From Salinigranum rubrum (GTDB lineage: Archaea > Halobacteriota > Halobacteria > Halobacteriales > Haloferacaceae), in the NCBI RefSeq assembly GCF_002906575.1, contig NZ_CP026309.1, forward strand, positions 3,410,001 through 3,474,000: 64,000 bases of DNA, written 5' to 3'. Each line of letters begins with the position of its first letter. The stretch's first letter is position 1. A model generated the notes under the pieces. That model saw nothing but the letters and a program-made list of their open reading frames with translations, had not been told where the DNA came from and did no database searches. Both the position numbers and the translations under genes were made by a program. Positions 27,539 through 35,688 of this stretch are shown here, piece by piece.

Positions 27539-28878
27539 GCGGGAACCGGAACGTTATCGCCGGCGTGAGCGTCTCGCACGTCAACGCGAGCGTCGACGAG
27601 ATCGAGCGCGTCGGCGGCGACTCCGTGCGCGAGACGGTGAGAGACCTCCTCGCGCGCGAAGGCGTCGACGAGGCGTTCGCGCTGCGGACGTGCAACCGCG
27701 CCGAGGCGTACGTCGTCACCGACGACGCGGCGACCGGACGGCGTGCGCTGGATGATTTCGCCCCCGACGTCCGCGCCGGGGCAGTCGTCGACCTCGACCA
27801 CGAGGAGGCCATCCGCCACCTGATGCGGGTCGCCGCCGGACTGGAGTCGCTCGTCGTCGGCGAGGACCAGATCATCGGCCAGTTCCGGACCGCCTTAGAG
27901 GAAGCACGCTCGGTCGGCGGCGTCGGACCGACGCTCGACGAGGCGCTGACGAAGGCGCTGCGCGTCGGCGAGCGGGCCCGCTCGGAGACGGCCATCAACG
28001 AGGGCGTCGTCTCGCTCGGCTCGGCGGCGGTCCGTCTCGCGGAGCGACACCTCGACCTCACCGAGGCGACGGCGCTCGTCGTCGGCGCGGGCGAGATGGG
28101 GCTGTTGACCGCCCGCGCGCTGGACGCCGCCGGCGTCTCGCGCATCCTCGTCGCGAACCGGACGGTGCCGCACGCCGAACACGTCGCCCGGGACGTGACG
28201 TGTTCGGCGAGCGCGGTCGGTCTCGACGCCCTGCCTGCCGCGGTTTCGGCGGTAGACCTCGTCGTGAGCGCCACCGCCAGTCCCGACTACGTCATCGACG
28301 ACGCGACGCTCGTCGACGCGGCCGAGACGCTCCTCATCGACATCGCCCAGCCGCGCGACATCGACCCGGTGACGACGACTATCGAAGGAGTGATCGTCCA
28401 CGACATCGACGCGCTGGAGGCCGTGACCGATGAGACACACGAGAAGCGTCAGGCGGCCGCAGAACGCGTCGAGGAGATGATCGACGCGGAGTTCGCCCAC
28501 CTGATGGAGCGGTTCAAGCGCAACCGTGCGGACGAGGCCATCGGCGCGATGTACGAGAGCGCCGAGCGGATGAAACAGTCCGAGGTCGAGACGGCGCTTC
28601 GGAAACTGGAGTCACAGGGTGAACTCACCGAAGAACAGCGCGAGACGGTGGGCGCGCTGGCGGACACCATCGTCAACCAGTTGCTCGCCGCGCCGACGAA
28701 GAGCCTCCGCGAGGCCGCCGCCGAGGACGACTGGAGCACCATCCAGACCGCGATGCAACTGTTCGACCCCGACTTCGGCGGCGAACCGCCGGCGCTTCCC
28801 GGAAGCGAGACACCCGATTCGATCCCCGAAGACGCCGACGTCCCACAGCACGTCGTCGACCGCCTGACGGACGACTAG
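27535..28878 (+). CDS. hemA: Glutamyl-tRNA reductase
   Basis: First enzyme of the C5 pathway; reduces glutamyl-tRNA to glutamate-1-semialdehyde with NADPH. The 447-aa protein starts with ATG overlapping the previous stop. The catalytic Cys53 lies in ALRTCNRAEAY; the tRNA/glutamate site signature VVGEDQIIGQFRTALEEA and the NADPH Rossmann motif ALVVGAGEMGLLTARAL are present, followed by the long dimerisation helix (THEKRQAAAERVEEMIDAEF). A C-terminal acidic tail ends VDRLTDD. Together with the two upstream genes it couples tetrapyrrole entry to siroheme and haem. Confidence 0.97.
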   Translation: MSGNRNVIAGVSVSHVNASVDEIERVGGDSVRETVRDLLAREGVDEAFALRTCNRAEAYVVTDDAATGRRALDDFAPDVRAGAVVDLDHEEAIRHLMRVAAGLESLVVGEDQIIGQFRTALEEARSVGGVGPTLDEALTKALRVGERARSETAINEGVVSLGSAAVRLAERHLDLTEATALVVGAGEMGLLTARALDAAGVSRILVANRTVPHAEHVARDVTCSASAVGLDALPAAVSAVDLVVSATASPDYVIDDATLVDAAETLLIDIAQPRDIDPVTTTIEGVIVHDIDALEAVTDETHEKRQAAAERVEEMIDAEFAHLMERFKRNRADEAIGAMYESAERMKQSEVETALRKLESQGELTEEQRETVGALADTIVNQLLAAPTKSLREAAAEDDWSTIQTAMQLFDPDFGGEPPALPGSETPDSIPEDADVPQHVVDRLTDD

Positions 28879-28925
28879 GGGAGGGGAGTCCGAACAGTTA
28901 ACCCATGCGACGACGACCCACGGGT

Positions 28926-29201
28926 ATGGCCGACCTGCTCTCCGAAGACGAGGTCGAAGAGCGACTTCCAGACGGCTGGGAGCGTGACGGCGACGAGATC
29001 GCCCGGACGTACGAGTTCGACGACTACCTCAACGGCGTCACGTTCGCGACACACGTCGGCGAGGTCGCGGAGGAGGAGTTCCACCATCCCGAGATCATCA
29101 TCGGGTACCAGACCGTCGAGGTCCGCCTCACCAGCCACGAGGAAGGCGGCATCACGGACAAGGACATCCGGCTAGCGAACCTGTTCAACGACGAGCGGTA
29201 G
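28926..29201 (+). CDS. Pterin-4a-carbinolamine dehydratase (PCD/DCoH)
   Basis: 91 aa from ATG 28,926; a 21-nt longer frame is less likely. The PCD signature is EFHHPEIIIGYQTVEVRLTS (about 49-68), containing the catalytic-site histidine pair, followed by GGITDKDIRLANLFND. It dehydrates 4a-hydroxytetrahydropterin; in archaea with no aromatic hydroxylase it may act in molybdopterin or methanopterin-type metabolism. It begins 47 nt after hemA, so weak coupling to that operon is possible. Confidence 0.93.
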   Translation: MADLLSEDEVEERLPDGWERDGDEIARTYEFDDYLNGVTFATHVGEVAEEEFHHPEIIIGYQTVEVRLTSHEEGGITDKDIRLANLFNDER

Positions 29202-29217
29202 CCCGAGCGGAGGAAGT

Positions 29218-29643
29218 GTGAGCGAGGAACGTCGCGGTCACGGTCGAAATCGAGCGCGAGGGCGAGCGGACCCGGAGGCGTACTACGTGTTCCGCGTCCG
29301 GTTTCGGCTAGACGCGCCGGCGGTCGAGACCGACCCGGAGACGTTCGAGACGGTCGTCCGACACCCCGCCGCCGAACCGGGCGACGAGGAGGGTCGGTGG
29401 CGCTTCTTCGAGGAGTGGCTCTGGCGCGGCGAACTGACGGACGCACGCCGGTTCAGCGAGGTGATGGAGGGGTGGCTCTCCGTCCCGGTCGACCACGTCA
29501 CGTTCAGCGAGTGTGTGATGAGCGAGCGGTACCGGGAAGCGTGGGAGGAGGCCGTCGCCGCCGAACTCGACCGGTACAACGCCGACTCGGTGCGGGAGGT
29601 GCGGCACAACCACCTCGGGTCGTCGATTCGGGTGCTGAGCTAG
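29218..29643 (+). CDS. LWR-salt protein
   Basis: GTG start at 29,218, 16 nt after the PCD gene. The 141-aa protein carries the motif that gives the family its name, EEWLWRGELTD (about 68-78), preceded by YYVFRVRFRLDAP. This family is widespread in haloarchaea and has no assigned function. The C-terminal half (VDHVTFSECVMSERYREAWE) is helical. No membrane segment. Confidence 0.82.
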   Translation: MSEERRGHGRNRARGRADPEAYYVFRVRFRLDAPAVETDPETFETVVRHPAAEPGDEEGRWRFFEEWLWRGELTDARRFSEVMEGWLSVPVDHVTFSECVMSERYREAWEEAVAAELDRYNADSVREVRHNHLGSSIRVLS

Positions 29644-29706
29644 CCGTTCTCACGCGCGAGAGCCGGGACGCAAACGACTTACCACTTCGTCACCTCTCTC
29701 CCGGTA

Positions 29707-30354
29707 ATGGTCGTCGGCGAGTACGACGTCTGGTTGTTCGATCTCGACGGGACGATCGTCGACGCCGAGTGGGCGTACACGCGCGAGGTGTTCGAGCGCG
29801 TCGGCGCCCGACTGGGTAGAGAGTTTTCCGACCAGGAGGCCGAGATCATCTGGCACGGCCTCAACGGCGCGCGCGACCCCCAACTCCGCGCCTGGGGCAT
29901 CGACCCCGTCGAGTTCTGGCCCGTCTTCCACGACGAGGAGGACCCTCTCGCCCGTGCAGAGGCGACCTACCTCCACGACGACGCGGCCGCGCTCGTCCGC
30001 GACGTCCAGCGGGCGGGCCACCCAATCGGCCTCGTGACCCACTGTCAGCAGTTCCTCGCGGAACCCGTTCTCGATCACCTCGACATCGGCGACTGGTTCG
30101 ACGCGGTGCTCTGCTGTACGTCGGAGGTCGGCTGGAAGCCCGATCCGGCACCGATCGAGTACACGCTGTCGCAACTCGACATCGAAGCGGGTGCACGCGG
30201 CGTCCTCGCCGGAGACGGCGCGAGCGACATCGGGGCGGCGTGGAACGCCGGCCTCGACGGGATTCACGTCGAGCGACACCCTCCCGAGCGGCGCGGACAC
30301 TGCGTGCTCGCGGACTACCGTGTCTCCTCGTTCGACGAACTCGGGCGGACCTGA
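29707..30354 (+). CDS. HAD-superfamily hydrolase
   Basis: 215 aa from ATG 29,707. Motif I is LFDLDGTIVD (Asp12 nucleophile, Asp14 acid/base); motif II is the Thr of GLVTHCQQF; motif III lysine in GWKPDPAPIEY; motif IV in VLAGDGASDIGAA. The cap (residues 20-90) is helical, C1 type, so it is a phosphoglycolate-phosphatase or beta-phosphoglucomutase-like enzyme of unknown substrate. Confidence 0.92.
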   Translation: MVVGEYDVWLFDLDGTIVDAEWAYTREVFERVGARLGREFSDQEAEIIWHGLNGARDPQLRAWGIDPVEFWPVFHDEEDPLARAEATYLHDDAAALVRDVQRAGHPIGLVTHCQQFLAEPVLDHLDIGDWFDAVLCCTSEVGWKPDPAPIEYTLSQLDIEAGARGVLAGDGASDIGAAWNAGLDGIHVERHPPERRGHCVLADYRVSSFDELGRT

Positions 30355-30379
30355 GCCGAAGTCCCGATGGACCGACGGG

Positions 30380-31108
30380 CTACGCAGAAGTGAGCGGACG
30401 GCTGGCGACGACGCCGTCGGCGGTGACGGCGACCTCGTGTGTGTCGAGACGGAGACGGACCTGGATGGTGACGTCGTCGGAGGGGGAGTCGAACACCCGC
30501 GCGAGCGCTTCGGCGTCGAACAGTTCGACCAGCGGACGCTCGTCGGCCCGGTCGCCGAGGACGTCGACGAGCGTCACGACCAGGTCGTCGACCGACGTCG
30601 GGTCACAACGGGCGAGTTCGGTCCACTCGGCCTCGGCGTCCGCCGCGTCGGGCGTGTCGACGGGGTCGGCCGAACCGGCGTCGCGGCCCGGAGGCGTGTA
30701 CCGGAAGCGGTCGGCAGACGAGAGCGACCCGTCCCCGTCGACGAGCCGTTCGACGCGGCCGACGAGGTCACGCACCGCGGAGTCCGCGCGCTTCTGGACG
30801 TACTCCGTGACCCCTGCCCGCGTGATGACGGGGGCGGCGTCGGTGAACTCGCGCCCGGTGTAGAGAACGATCGGGAGGTCCGGATACGTGTTCCGAGCGG
30901 CCTCCACGAACGGCGTGCCGTCCGTCAGTTCGATCGAGTCCGAGACGACGGCGTCGACGGATTCGACGGCGAGCGTCGCGAGCGCCTCGTCCGCGTCGGT
31001 CCGCGTCACGACGTCCACGTTCGGGAGTGCCCCCTGAAGCGACGAGCGCGACAACTCGAGACAGCTCTCGTCGTCGTCGACGTGGAGGATTACGGTCGAT
31101 TCGTTCAT
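30380..31108 (-). CDS. Response regulator: receiver domain plus HalOD1 output domain
   Basis: 242 aa. Receiver domain (about 1-130) with acidic pocket HVDDDES (residues 9-15), phosphoacceptor Asp57 in VVSDS, Thr/Lys region VQKRAD. A Pro/Asp/Ala linker (about 131-155) joins a HalOD1 output domain (about 158-242; ELARCDPTSVDDLVVTLVDV, LVELFDAEALARVFDSP), found only in haloarchaea and of unknown ligand. No histidine kinase is nearby, so it is an orphan regulator. A TATA-type GTTTTATCG (31,132-31,140) is 24-32 nt before ATG 31,108. Confidence 0.9.
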   Translation of the reverse strand: MNESTVILHVDDDESCLELSRSSLQGALPNVDVVTRTDADEALATLAVESVDAVVSDSIELTDGTPFVEAARNTYPDLPIVLYTGREFTDAAPVITRAGVTEYVQKRADSAVRDLVGRVERLVDGDGSLSSADRFRYTPPGRDAGSADPVDTPDAADAEAEWTELARCDPTSVDDLVVTLVDVLGDRADERPLVELFDAEALARVFDSPSDDVTIQVRLRLDTHEVAVTADGVVASRPLTSA

Positions 31109-31290
31109 GGCATTATGTTCGAGGCCGGATTCGATAAAACATCAATTTCCTTGACTTTCCTTTGATACGTGAAAGATCGATCTCAGCGCTCGTGGGGGGT
31201 ACAATTCGCAACGTTATAAAACCATACTGACACCATTTTGTCATTCCCCGGGTGTGCAACCGAGCGCCTGCAGCGCAGTCGGCCGATATC
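31109..31290 (-). promoter_or_regulatory. AT-rich promoter region of the first HalOD1 regulator gene
   Basis: 182 nt of clearly AT-richer DNA. GTTTTATCG at 31,132-31,140 is the proximal TATA-like element; TTTTATAACG at about 31,212-31,221 is a second one and may define a longer transcript. The stretch also carries several T/A-rich runs (TTCCTTGACTTTCC). No gene found. Confidence 0.55.
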
Positions 31291-31953
31291 TCAGTTCGCG
31301 GCCGAGACGAGCGCGATGCTCCCGTCGCCGGTGACGGCCAGGTCGAGTCCGTGGTAGGTGAAGCGGACCTCGATCTGGTTCGCGTGGGAGGTGCCGCTGA
31401 CGGGACCGAAGACCGCCTCGAGCGCGTCGGGGTCGACGACGTCGTACAGCGGATCGAACGCGTCGAGGTCCTCGTCGACGGCCGCCTCGACGGCGTGGAC
31501 GATGGAGACGCCGAGTTCGGTGGGCGAGGAGAAGTCGTGGCGGCCGATGAGACGCCGGTTCGACGACGTCAGTGCATCGGGCTTGTCGGTGAGTCTGAGG
31601 ACGTGCTTGAGGACCGCCTTGTAGTCCGAGACGTCGGCCTTGCGAACGTACTCGGCGACGTCAGCCGCGACGGCGTCGGGGGCGACCTCCTGCCACTCCT
31701 TCGCCGTGAAGAGGACGATGGGCGCGTCGGTCACGTGGCTCGCGGCCTCGACGAACGACTGGCCGTCGGGCATCCGGACGGAGTCGGAGACGACGCAGTC
31801 GACGTCGTGGGCCGCGAGCACGTCCATCCCTTCCGAACCGCTCCCGGCCGTGACGACCGACACGCGCGAGTCTCGGCGCTCGAACAGTTTCGTCGAGAGA
31901 TCCAAGACATCGGGTTCGTCGTCGACGTGCAGGACGGAGATGGTTGCGGGCAT
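31291..31953 (-). CDS. Response regulator: receiver domain plus HalOD1 output domain
   Basis: 220 aa. Receiver with HVDDEPD (9-15), phosphoacceptor Asp57 in VVSDS, Thr in LFTAKEW and Lys in YVRKAD. HalOD1 domain about 133-220 (LIGRHDFSSPTELGVSIVHA, FDPLYDVVDPDALEAVF, QIEVRFTYHGLDLAVTGDGS). It is a paralogue of the regulator at 30,380, same strand, 180 nt apart with its own promoter (GTTTATGTA, 31,976-31,984), so the pair arose by local duplication and may sense or integrate different kinases. Confidence 0.9.
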   Translation of the reverse strand: MPATISVLHVDDEPDVLDLSTKLFERRDSRVSVVTAGSGSEGMDVLAAHDVDCVVSDSVRMPDGQSFVEAASHVTDAPIVLFTAKEWQEVAPDAVAADVAEYVRKADVSDYKAVLKHVLRLTDKPDALTSSNRRLIGRHDFSSPTELGVSIVHAVEAAVDEDLDAFDPLYDVVDPDALEAVFGPVSGTSHANQIEVRFTYHGLDLAVTGDGSIALVSAAN

Positions 31954-31975
31954 ACCAGAGTGATTGCGGACCGCC

Positions 31976-31984
31976 TACATAAAC
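31976..31984 (-). promoter_or_regulatory. TATA box of the second HalOD1 regulator
   Basis: GTTTATGTA on the minus strand, 23-31 nt before ATG 31,953; a good match to the haloarchaeal TATA consensus. Confidence 0.55.
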
Positions 31985-32055
31985 GAGTGGGTCAAAGTAT
32001 CAAATATGATTTCTAGAGGAGGCTCTCGCGAGCGACAGCCACGTTCGAGGGCCGG

Positions 32056-33966
32056 TCAGGGCACGTCGTATCCCGGGAGCGCCGTCAGTTCGTCGGCGCT
32101 GTCGGCGAGCGCGTCGACGAGTTCGGAGACGGCCGGTTTGTCGCTTCGGTCGGGCGCCGCGTGGACGACGACCCGCTCGTGGCCGAGCGAGACGAAGTCG
32201 AGACCGAGCGACTCCGCCGTCGCCCGGAGTCCGAGACCGGCGTCGGCCTTCCCCGCGAGGACTGCGCGTGCGGGACTCTCGTGGGCCTTCACGGTCAGGT
32301 CGTAGCCGTCGATCCGGTCGGCGAGCGCCGCACGCGACTCGCCGCGTTCGGTCGCGAGTTCGTCGAGCGCCGCGTCGAACGTCGAACGGAGTCCGGCGGC
32401 GCGGTCGCGGTTCACGAACCGGACGTCGTCGTCGACGAGGGAGTCGAGACCGTCGAGCGGGTCGGAGACGACGAGCCCCCACTCGCGGGTCCACGCCCCG
32501 AGTTGCTCGGTCTCGACCTCGCGGCCGGTCGGTCCCGACACGACCGCCACGTCCGGAACCCCGTCGCGGAGTCGGCGGAGTCCCTCGCGGCTCCCCACGG
32601 GGAGGTACCGCGGGGCGTCGACGCGGTCGAGAAGCCGCGAGAGCAGCGGGTCGTCCTCGCCGACGCCGAGCAGGCGAGGGACGCGGACGTCGGGCGAGAA
32701 CAGCGTGACCTCGACCCTCTCGCCGGCGGCGATGTACTCCGTGTCCGGATGGACCTCGACGACGCCGTCGGCCTCGACGAGACTCGTGGTCGCCCCGCTC
32801 CCCTTGTCGACGGGGTACACCAGCGGGAGGTCCGCGTCCTCGCGTTCGAGCACGCCGACCGGCATCAGCCGCAACCGACCCTCGCTGTACCGCTCCCGCA
32901 CCGCGAACTCGCCCGTGAGCGTCGCCGTGCGTGGTTCGGGCAGCCCCGCGGCACGGCGGATAGCGGGCGCGACGAACGTCCGGAAGATGGTGAGCGCCGA
33001 CACCGGGTAGCCGGGGAGGCCGACGTACGCCGACTGCCCCGTCCCCGTCGCGGCGCTGGAATCGAGCCGTCCGACGAGCATCGGCTTGCCCGGCTTCACC
33101 GCGACGCCGTGTAAGAGGAGGTCGCCGCGCTCCTCGATGACGCGGTAGATGACGTCCACGGCGGAGGCGGAGGTCGACCCCGAAGAGAGGACGAGGTCGC
33201 ACTCGTCGGCCGCCTCCCGGAGGAGGCGCTCCATCTCCTCGTAGTCGTCGCCGGCGTGGGGGTACAGCACGGGTTCGCCGCCGGCCTCGGCGACGCCGGC
33301 GGCGATGGTCTGTGAGTTGACGTCGTAGATTTCGCCGCGCGAGGGGTCGAGGTCGTCGCCGGGACGGACGAGTTCGTCGCCGGTCGAGACGATTCCCACC
33401 GTCGGGGTGCCGCAGACGGGGACCTCGTCGACGCCGAGCGCCGAGAGGAGGCCGATTTCGCGGGGGGTGAGCCGCGTACCGGGACCGAGCGCACGCGACC
33501 CGGCGGCGATGTCCGCCCCCGCGAGCATCACGCTGTCGCCGGGTGCGACCGCCTTGCGGATCGCGATCTCCCCACCCAGGTCGTCGGTCCGTTCGACCAT
33601 GACGACGGCGTCGGCACCGGGCGGGAGCACCGCCCCGGTCGATATCTCCGCGCAGGTGCCCGGTTCGACCTCGACGTCGGGGTCTTCGCCGGCGTGGACC
33701 GTGCCGACGAGGGTCAGGACTTCGGGGTCGGCCTCGTCGGCGCCGAAGGTGTCCCGCGCTCGGACGGCGTACCCGTCCATGCTCGCGCGGTCGAAGCCGG
33801 GGACGTCGATGGTCGCGTCGACCCGTTCGGCGAGGACTCTCCCTCGCGCGTCGTCGAGCGGGACCGACTCCGGCGGCGGGGTGAGCGAGAGAGAGGCGAT
33901 GGCCTCGTGGGCCTCCTCGGGGGGTGCGAGGTCGCGGAACTCCTTGCGCTCGGTCACGCTGACCAC
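32056..33966 (-). CDS. MoeA-type molybdopterin molybdotransferase fused to a periplasmic-binding-like domain
   Basis: 636 aa from GTG 33,966, overlapping the next moeA by 13 nt. MoeA part (1-415): MDGYAVRARDTF, ISTGAVLPPGADAVVMVERT, IVSTGDELVRPG and SSGSTSASAVDVIYRVI. The GSTSASA loop replaces the catalytic GGxSxG-type loop Asp-rich region, as in MoeA paralogues of archaea. The C-terminal 200 residues (about 436-636; VRVPRLLGVGEDDPLLSRLL, GLGLRATAESLGLDFVSLGH) belong to the PBP-like domain of ModE/LysR-type proteins, probably a molybdate/tungstate or Moco ligand sensor. This architecture is known in haloarchaea; function is inferred. Confidence 0.88.
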   Translation of the reverse strand: MVSVTERKEFRDLAPPEEAHEAIASLSLTPPPESVPLDDARGRVLAERVDATIDVPGFDRASMDGYAVRARDTFGADEADPEVLTLVGTVHAGEDPDVEVEPGTCAEISTGAVLPPGADAVVMVERTDDLGGEIAIRKAVAPGDSVMLAGADIAAGSRALGPGTRLTPREIGLLSALGVDEVPVCGTPTVGIVSTGDELVRPGDDLDPSRGEIYDVNSQTIAAGVAEAGGEPVLYPHAGDDYEEMERLLREAADECDLVLSSGSTSASAVDVIYRVIEERGDLLLHGVAVKPGKPMLVGRLDSSAATGTGQSAYVGLPGYPVSALTIFRTFVAPAIRRAAGLPEPRTATLTGEFAVRERYSEGRLRLMPVGVLEREDADLPLVYPVDKGSGATTSLVEADGVVEVHPDTEYIAAGERVEVTLFSPDVRVPRLLGVGEDDPLLSRLLDRVDAPRYLPVGSREGLRRLRDGVPDVAVVSGPTGREVETEQLGAWTREWGLVVSDPLDGLDSLVDDDVRFVNRDRAAGLRSTFDAALDELATERGESRAALADRIDGYDLTVKAHESPARAVLAGKADAGLGLRATAESLGLDFVSLGHERVVVHAAPDRSDKPAVSELVDALADSADELTALPGYDVP

Positions 33967-35183
33967 TCCCAGTCCTCGACGGCGACCTGTTCACCTTCGG
34001 GGATCCCCTCACGGGACTCGGGGACGACCACCCAGCCGTCCGCGAGCGCCACCGACGAGAGGATGCCCGACCCCGAGGTGCGCGTGGGAAGGGCGATTCG
34101 CTCGCCTTCTTCTTCCTGGACCTCGACCCGGGCGAACGTCCGAGTACCGGGTTCGCTCGAAACCTTCCGGGCGAGGCGCGCCTCCTGTGTCGGGAGCGGC
34201 GGGCAGTCCGTTCCACCGACGTGCTTGAGGAGCGGTCGAAGGAACTGGACGGCGTTGACGATGCAGGCGACGGGGTATCCCGGGAGGGAGACGACGGGCG
34301 TCTCCTCGACGACGCCGAGCGCGACCGGATGGCCCGGCTTGAGCGCGACCCCGTGTACGAGAACCTCGCCGAGTTCGTCGATGACCTCGGGGAGGAGGTC
34401 GCGCTCGCCGACCGACGAGCCACCCGTGGTGACGACGACGTCCTTCGTGAGGTCGCGCTGGATGGCCGCCCGGAGCGCCTCGAAGTCGTCGGTGACGACG
34501 TCGCGGTAGGTCGCCACGCCGCCCCACCGGGAGACGAGCGACGAGACGGTGAGTCCGTTCGTCTCGATCACCTCCCCGGGCTGGGGGTCGAACTGGACGA
34601 GTTCCTCGCCCGTCGGAACCACGCCGACGGTCGGCTGTTCGAACACGGGGACGCGAGCGAGTCCCACCGACTTGAGGAGGCCGAGGTCCGACGGACGGAG
34701 GCGGTGACCGGCCTCGAACAGCGTCTGTCCGGCCGCGACGTCCTCGTCGGCGTCGCCGACGTTCTCCCGCTCGGTGACGGCGTCGAACACTTCGAGTTCG
34801 TCACCGACCTGCTCGGTCTCCTCGATCATGACGACGGCGTCCGCGCCCTCGGGGAGGGCGCTCCCCGTGTGGACCCGGACGGCGTCGCTCGGCCCCACGG
34901 GGTCGTCGTTCTCGGCCTCGCCGGCGACTCGGAGGACGGCGGGCGAGCGGGCGGAGGCTCCGAACGTGTCCGCCGCGCGGACCGCCCAGCCGTCCATCGC
35001 GGCGCGGTCGTACCCCGGGACGGGGTTCGGGGCCGTGACGCGCTCGGCGAGGGTTCTCGCGTCGGCCTGTGCGAGGTCGACGCGGGCGGTTCGCCCGTGG
35101 GGAGCCGCCGCCCCGAGGAGGCGCTCCCGGGCGTCGTCGACTCGGGTTCGCGTCTTGAACCCCGAGCGTTTCCGGTCGTGCAT
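33954..35183 (-). CDS. moeA: Molybdopterin molybdotransferase MoeA
   Basis: 409 aa from ATG 35,183. Inserts molybdate into adenylylated molybdopterin. Motifs: YDRAAMDGWAVRAADTF (about 53-69), HTGSALPEGADAVVMIEETE, VVPTGEELVQFD and VVVTTGGSSVGERDLLPEVI with the Moco-binding catalytic loop, then VVSLPGYPVACIVN. A TATA-like GGTTTTTACCG (minus strand, about 35,205-35,215) lies 22-32 nt before the start. The two moeA genes are translationally coupled; one perhaps serves molybdenum and the other tungsten (inference from other archaea). Confidence 0.95.
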   Translation of the reverse strand: MHDRKRSGFKTRTRVDDARERLLGAAAPHGRTARVDLAQADARTLAERVTAPNPVPGYDRAAMDGWAVRAADTFGASARSPAVLRVAGEAENDDPVGPSDAVRVHTGSALPEGADAVVMIEETEQVGDELEVFDAVTERENVGDADEDVAAGQTLFEAGHRLRPSDLGLLKSVGLARVPVFEQPTVGVVPTGEELVQFDPQPGEVIETNGLTVSSLVSRWGGVATYRDVVTDDFEALRAAIQRDLTKDVVVTTGGSSVGERDLLPEVIDELGEVLVHGVALKPGHPVALGVVEETPVVSLPGYPVACIVNAVQFLRPLLKHVGGTDCPPLPTQEARLARKVSSEPGTRTFARVEVQEEEGERIALPTRTSGSGILSSVALADGWVVVPESREGIPEGEQVAVEDWEWSA

Positions 35184-35316
35184 ACCGTTAGCTCGGAGAC
35201 GACGCGGTAAAAACCGTCGGCGAGCGTCGGCGACGATGGCGGGACGAGGCCGAGGGCCGACTTCGGGCACGACCGGTACCGCGGGCTTCTTACACCCCGA
35301 CTCCTTATAGCCGTCC

Positions 35317-35679
35317 ATGTCAGCACTGCGCGACGCGCTGCGTGAACTCCCCGAAGCAGTGTTCGCGGACCTCCTCGAATCGGAGGACCAGTATCTCCTC
35401 GTGCTCGACCTCCCGGGTGTCACCGCCGACACGGTCGACATCGCCGTCGAGAAGGGTCGACTCGTCGTCGAGGCACGCCGCGAGAAGAGCCTCCCGCCGG
35501 AGTTCCGTTACGTCCGCGAGAACCGCTCGCTCTTTCTCGACGCCGAACTCCCGCTGCCGCCGGACGCGACCGGTGCGGGCGCGGAGGCGACCGTCGACCG
35601 CGGCGTTCTCGAACTCCGCCTGCCGAAGCGCGATTCGGCCCCCCAACGAAGCATCCCGATCTCGGACAAGGACACGTAG
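35317..35679 (+). CDS. Hsp20 / alpha-crystallin family small heat shock protein
   Basis: 120 aa. A short alpha-crystallin fold: YLLVLDLPGVTADTVDIAVE (about 26-45), the conserved LVVEAR strand, VRENRSLFLDAELPLP and GVLELRLPKR, the last being the signature C-terminal strand. The usual long N-terminal arm is reduced to about 20 residues and there is no obvious IXI tail motif other than SIPIS. It binds non-native proteins. It lies 9 nt before the ABC1 kinase gene, probably one transcript. The divergent gene is moeA. Confidence 0.88.
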   Translation: MSALRDALRELPEAVFADLLESEDQYLLVLDLPGVTADTVDIAVEKGRLVVEARREKSLPPEFRYVRENRSLFLDAELPLPPDATGAGAEATVDRGVLELRLPKRDSAPQRSIPISDKDT

Positions 35680-35688
35680 TCGGGTGGG

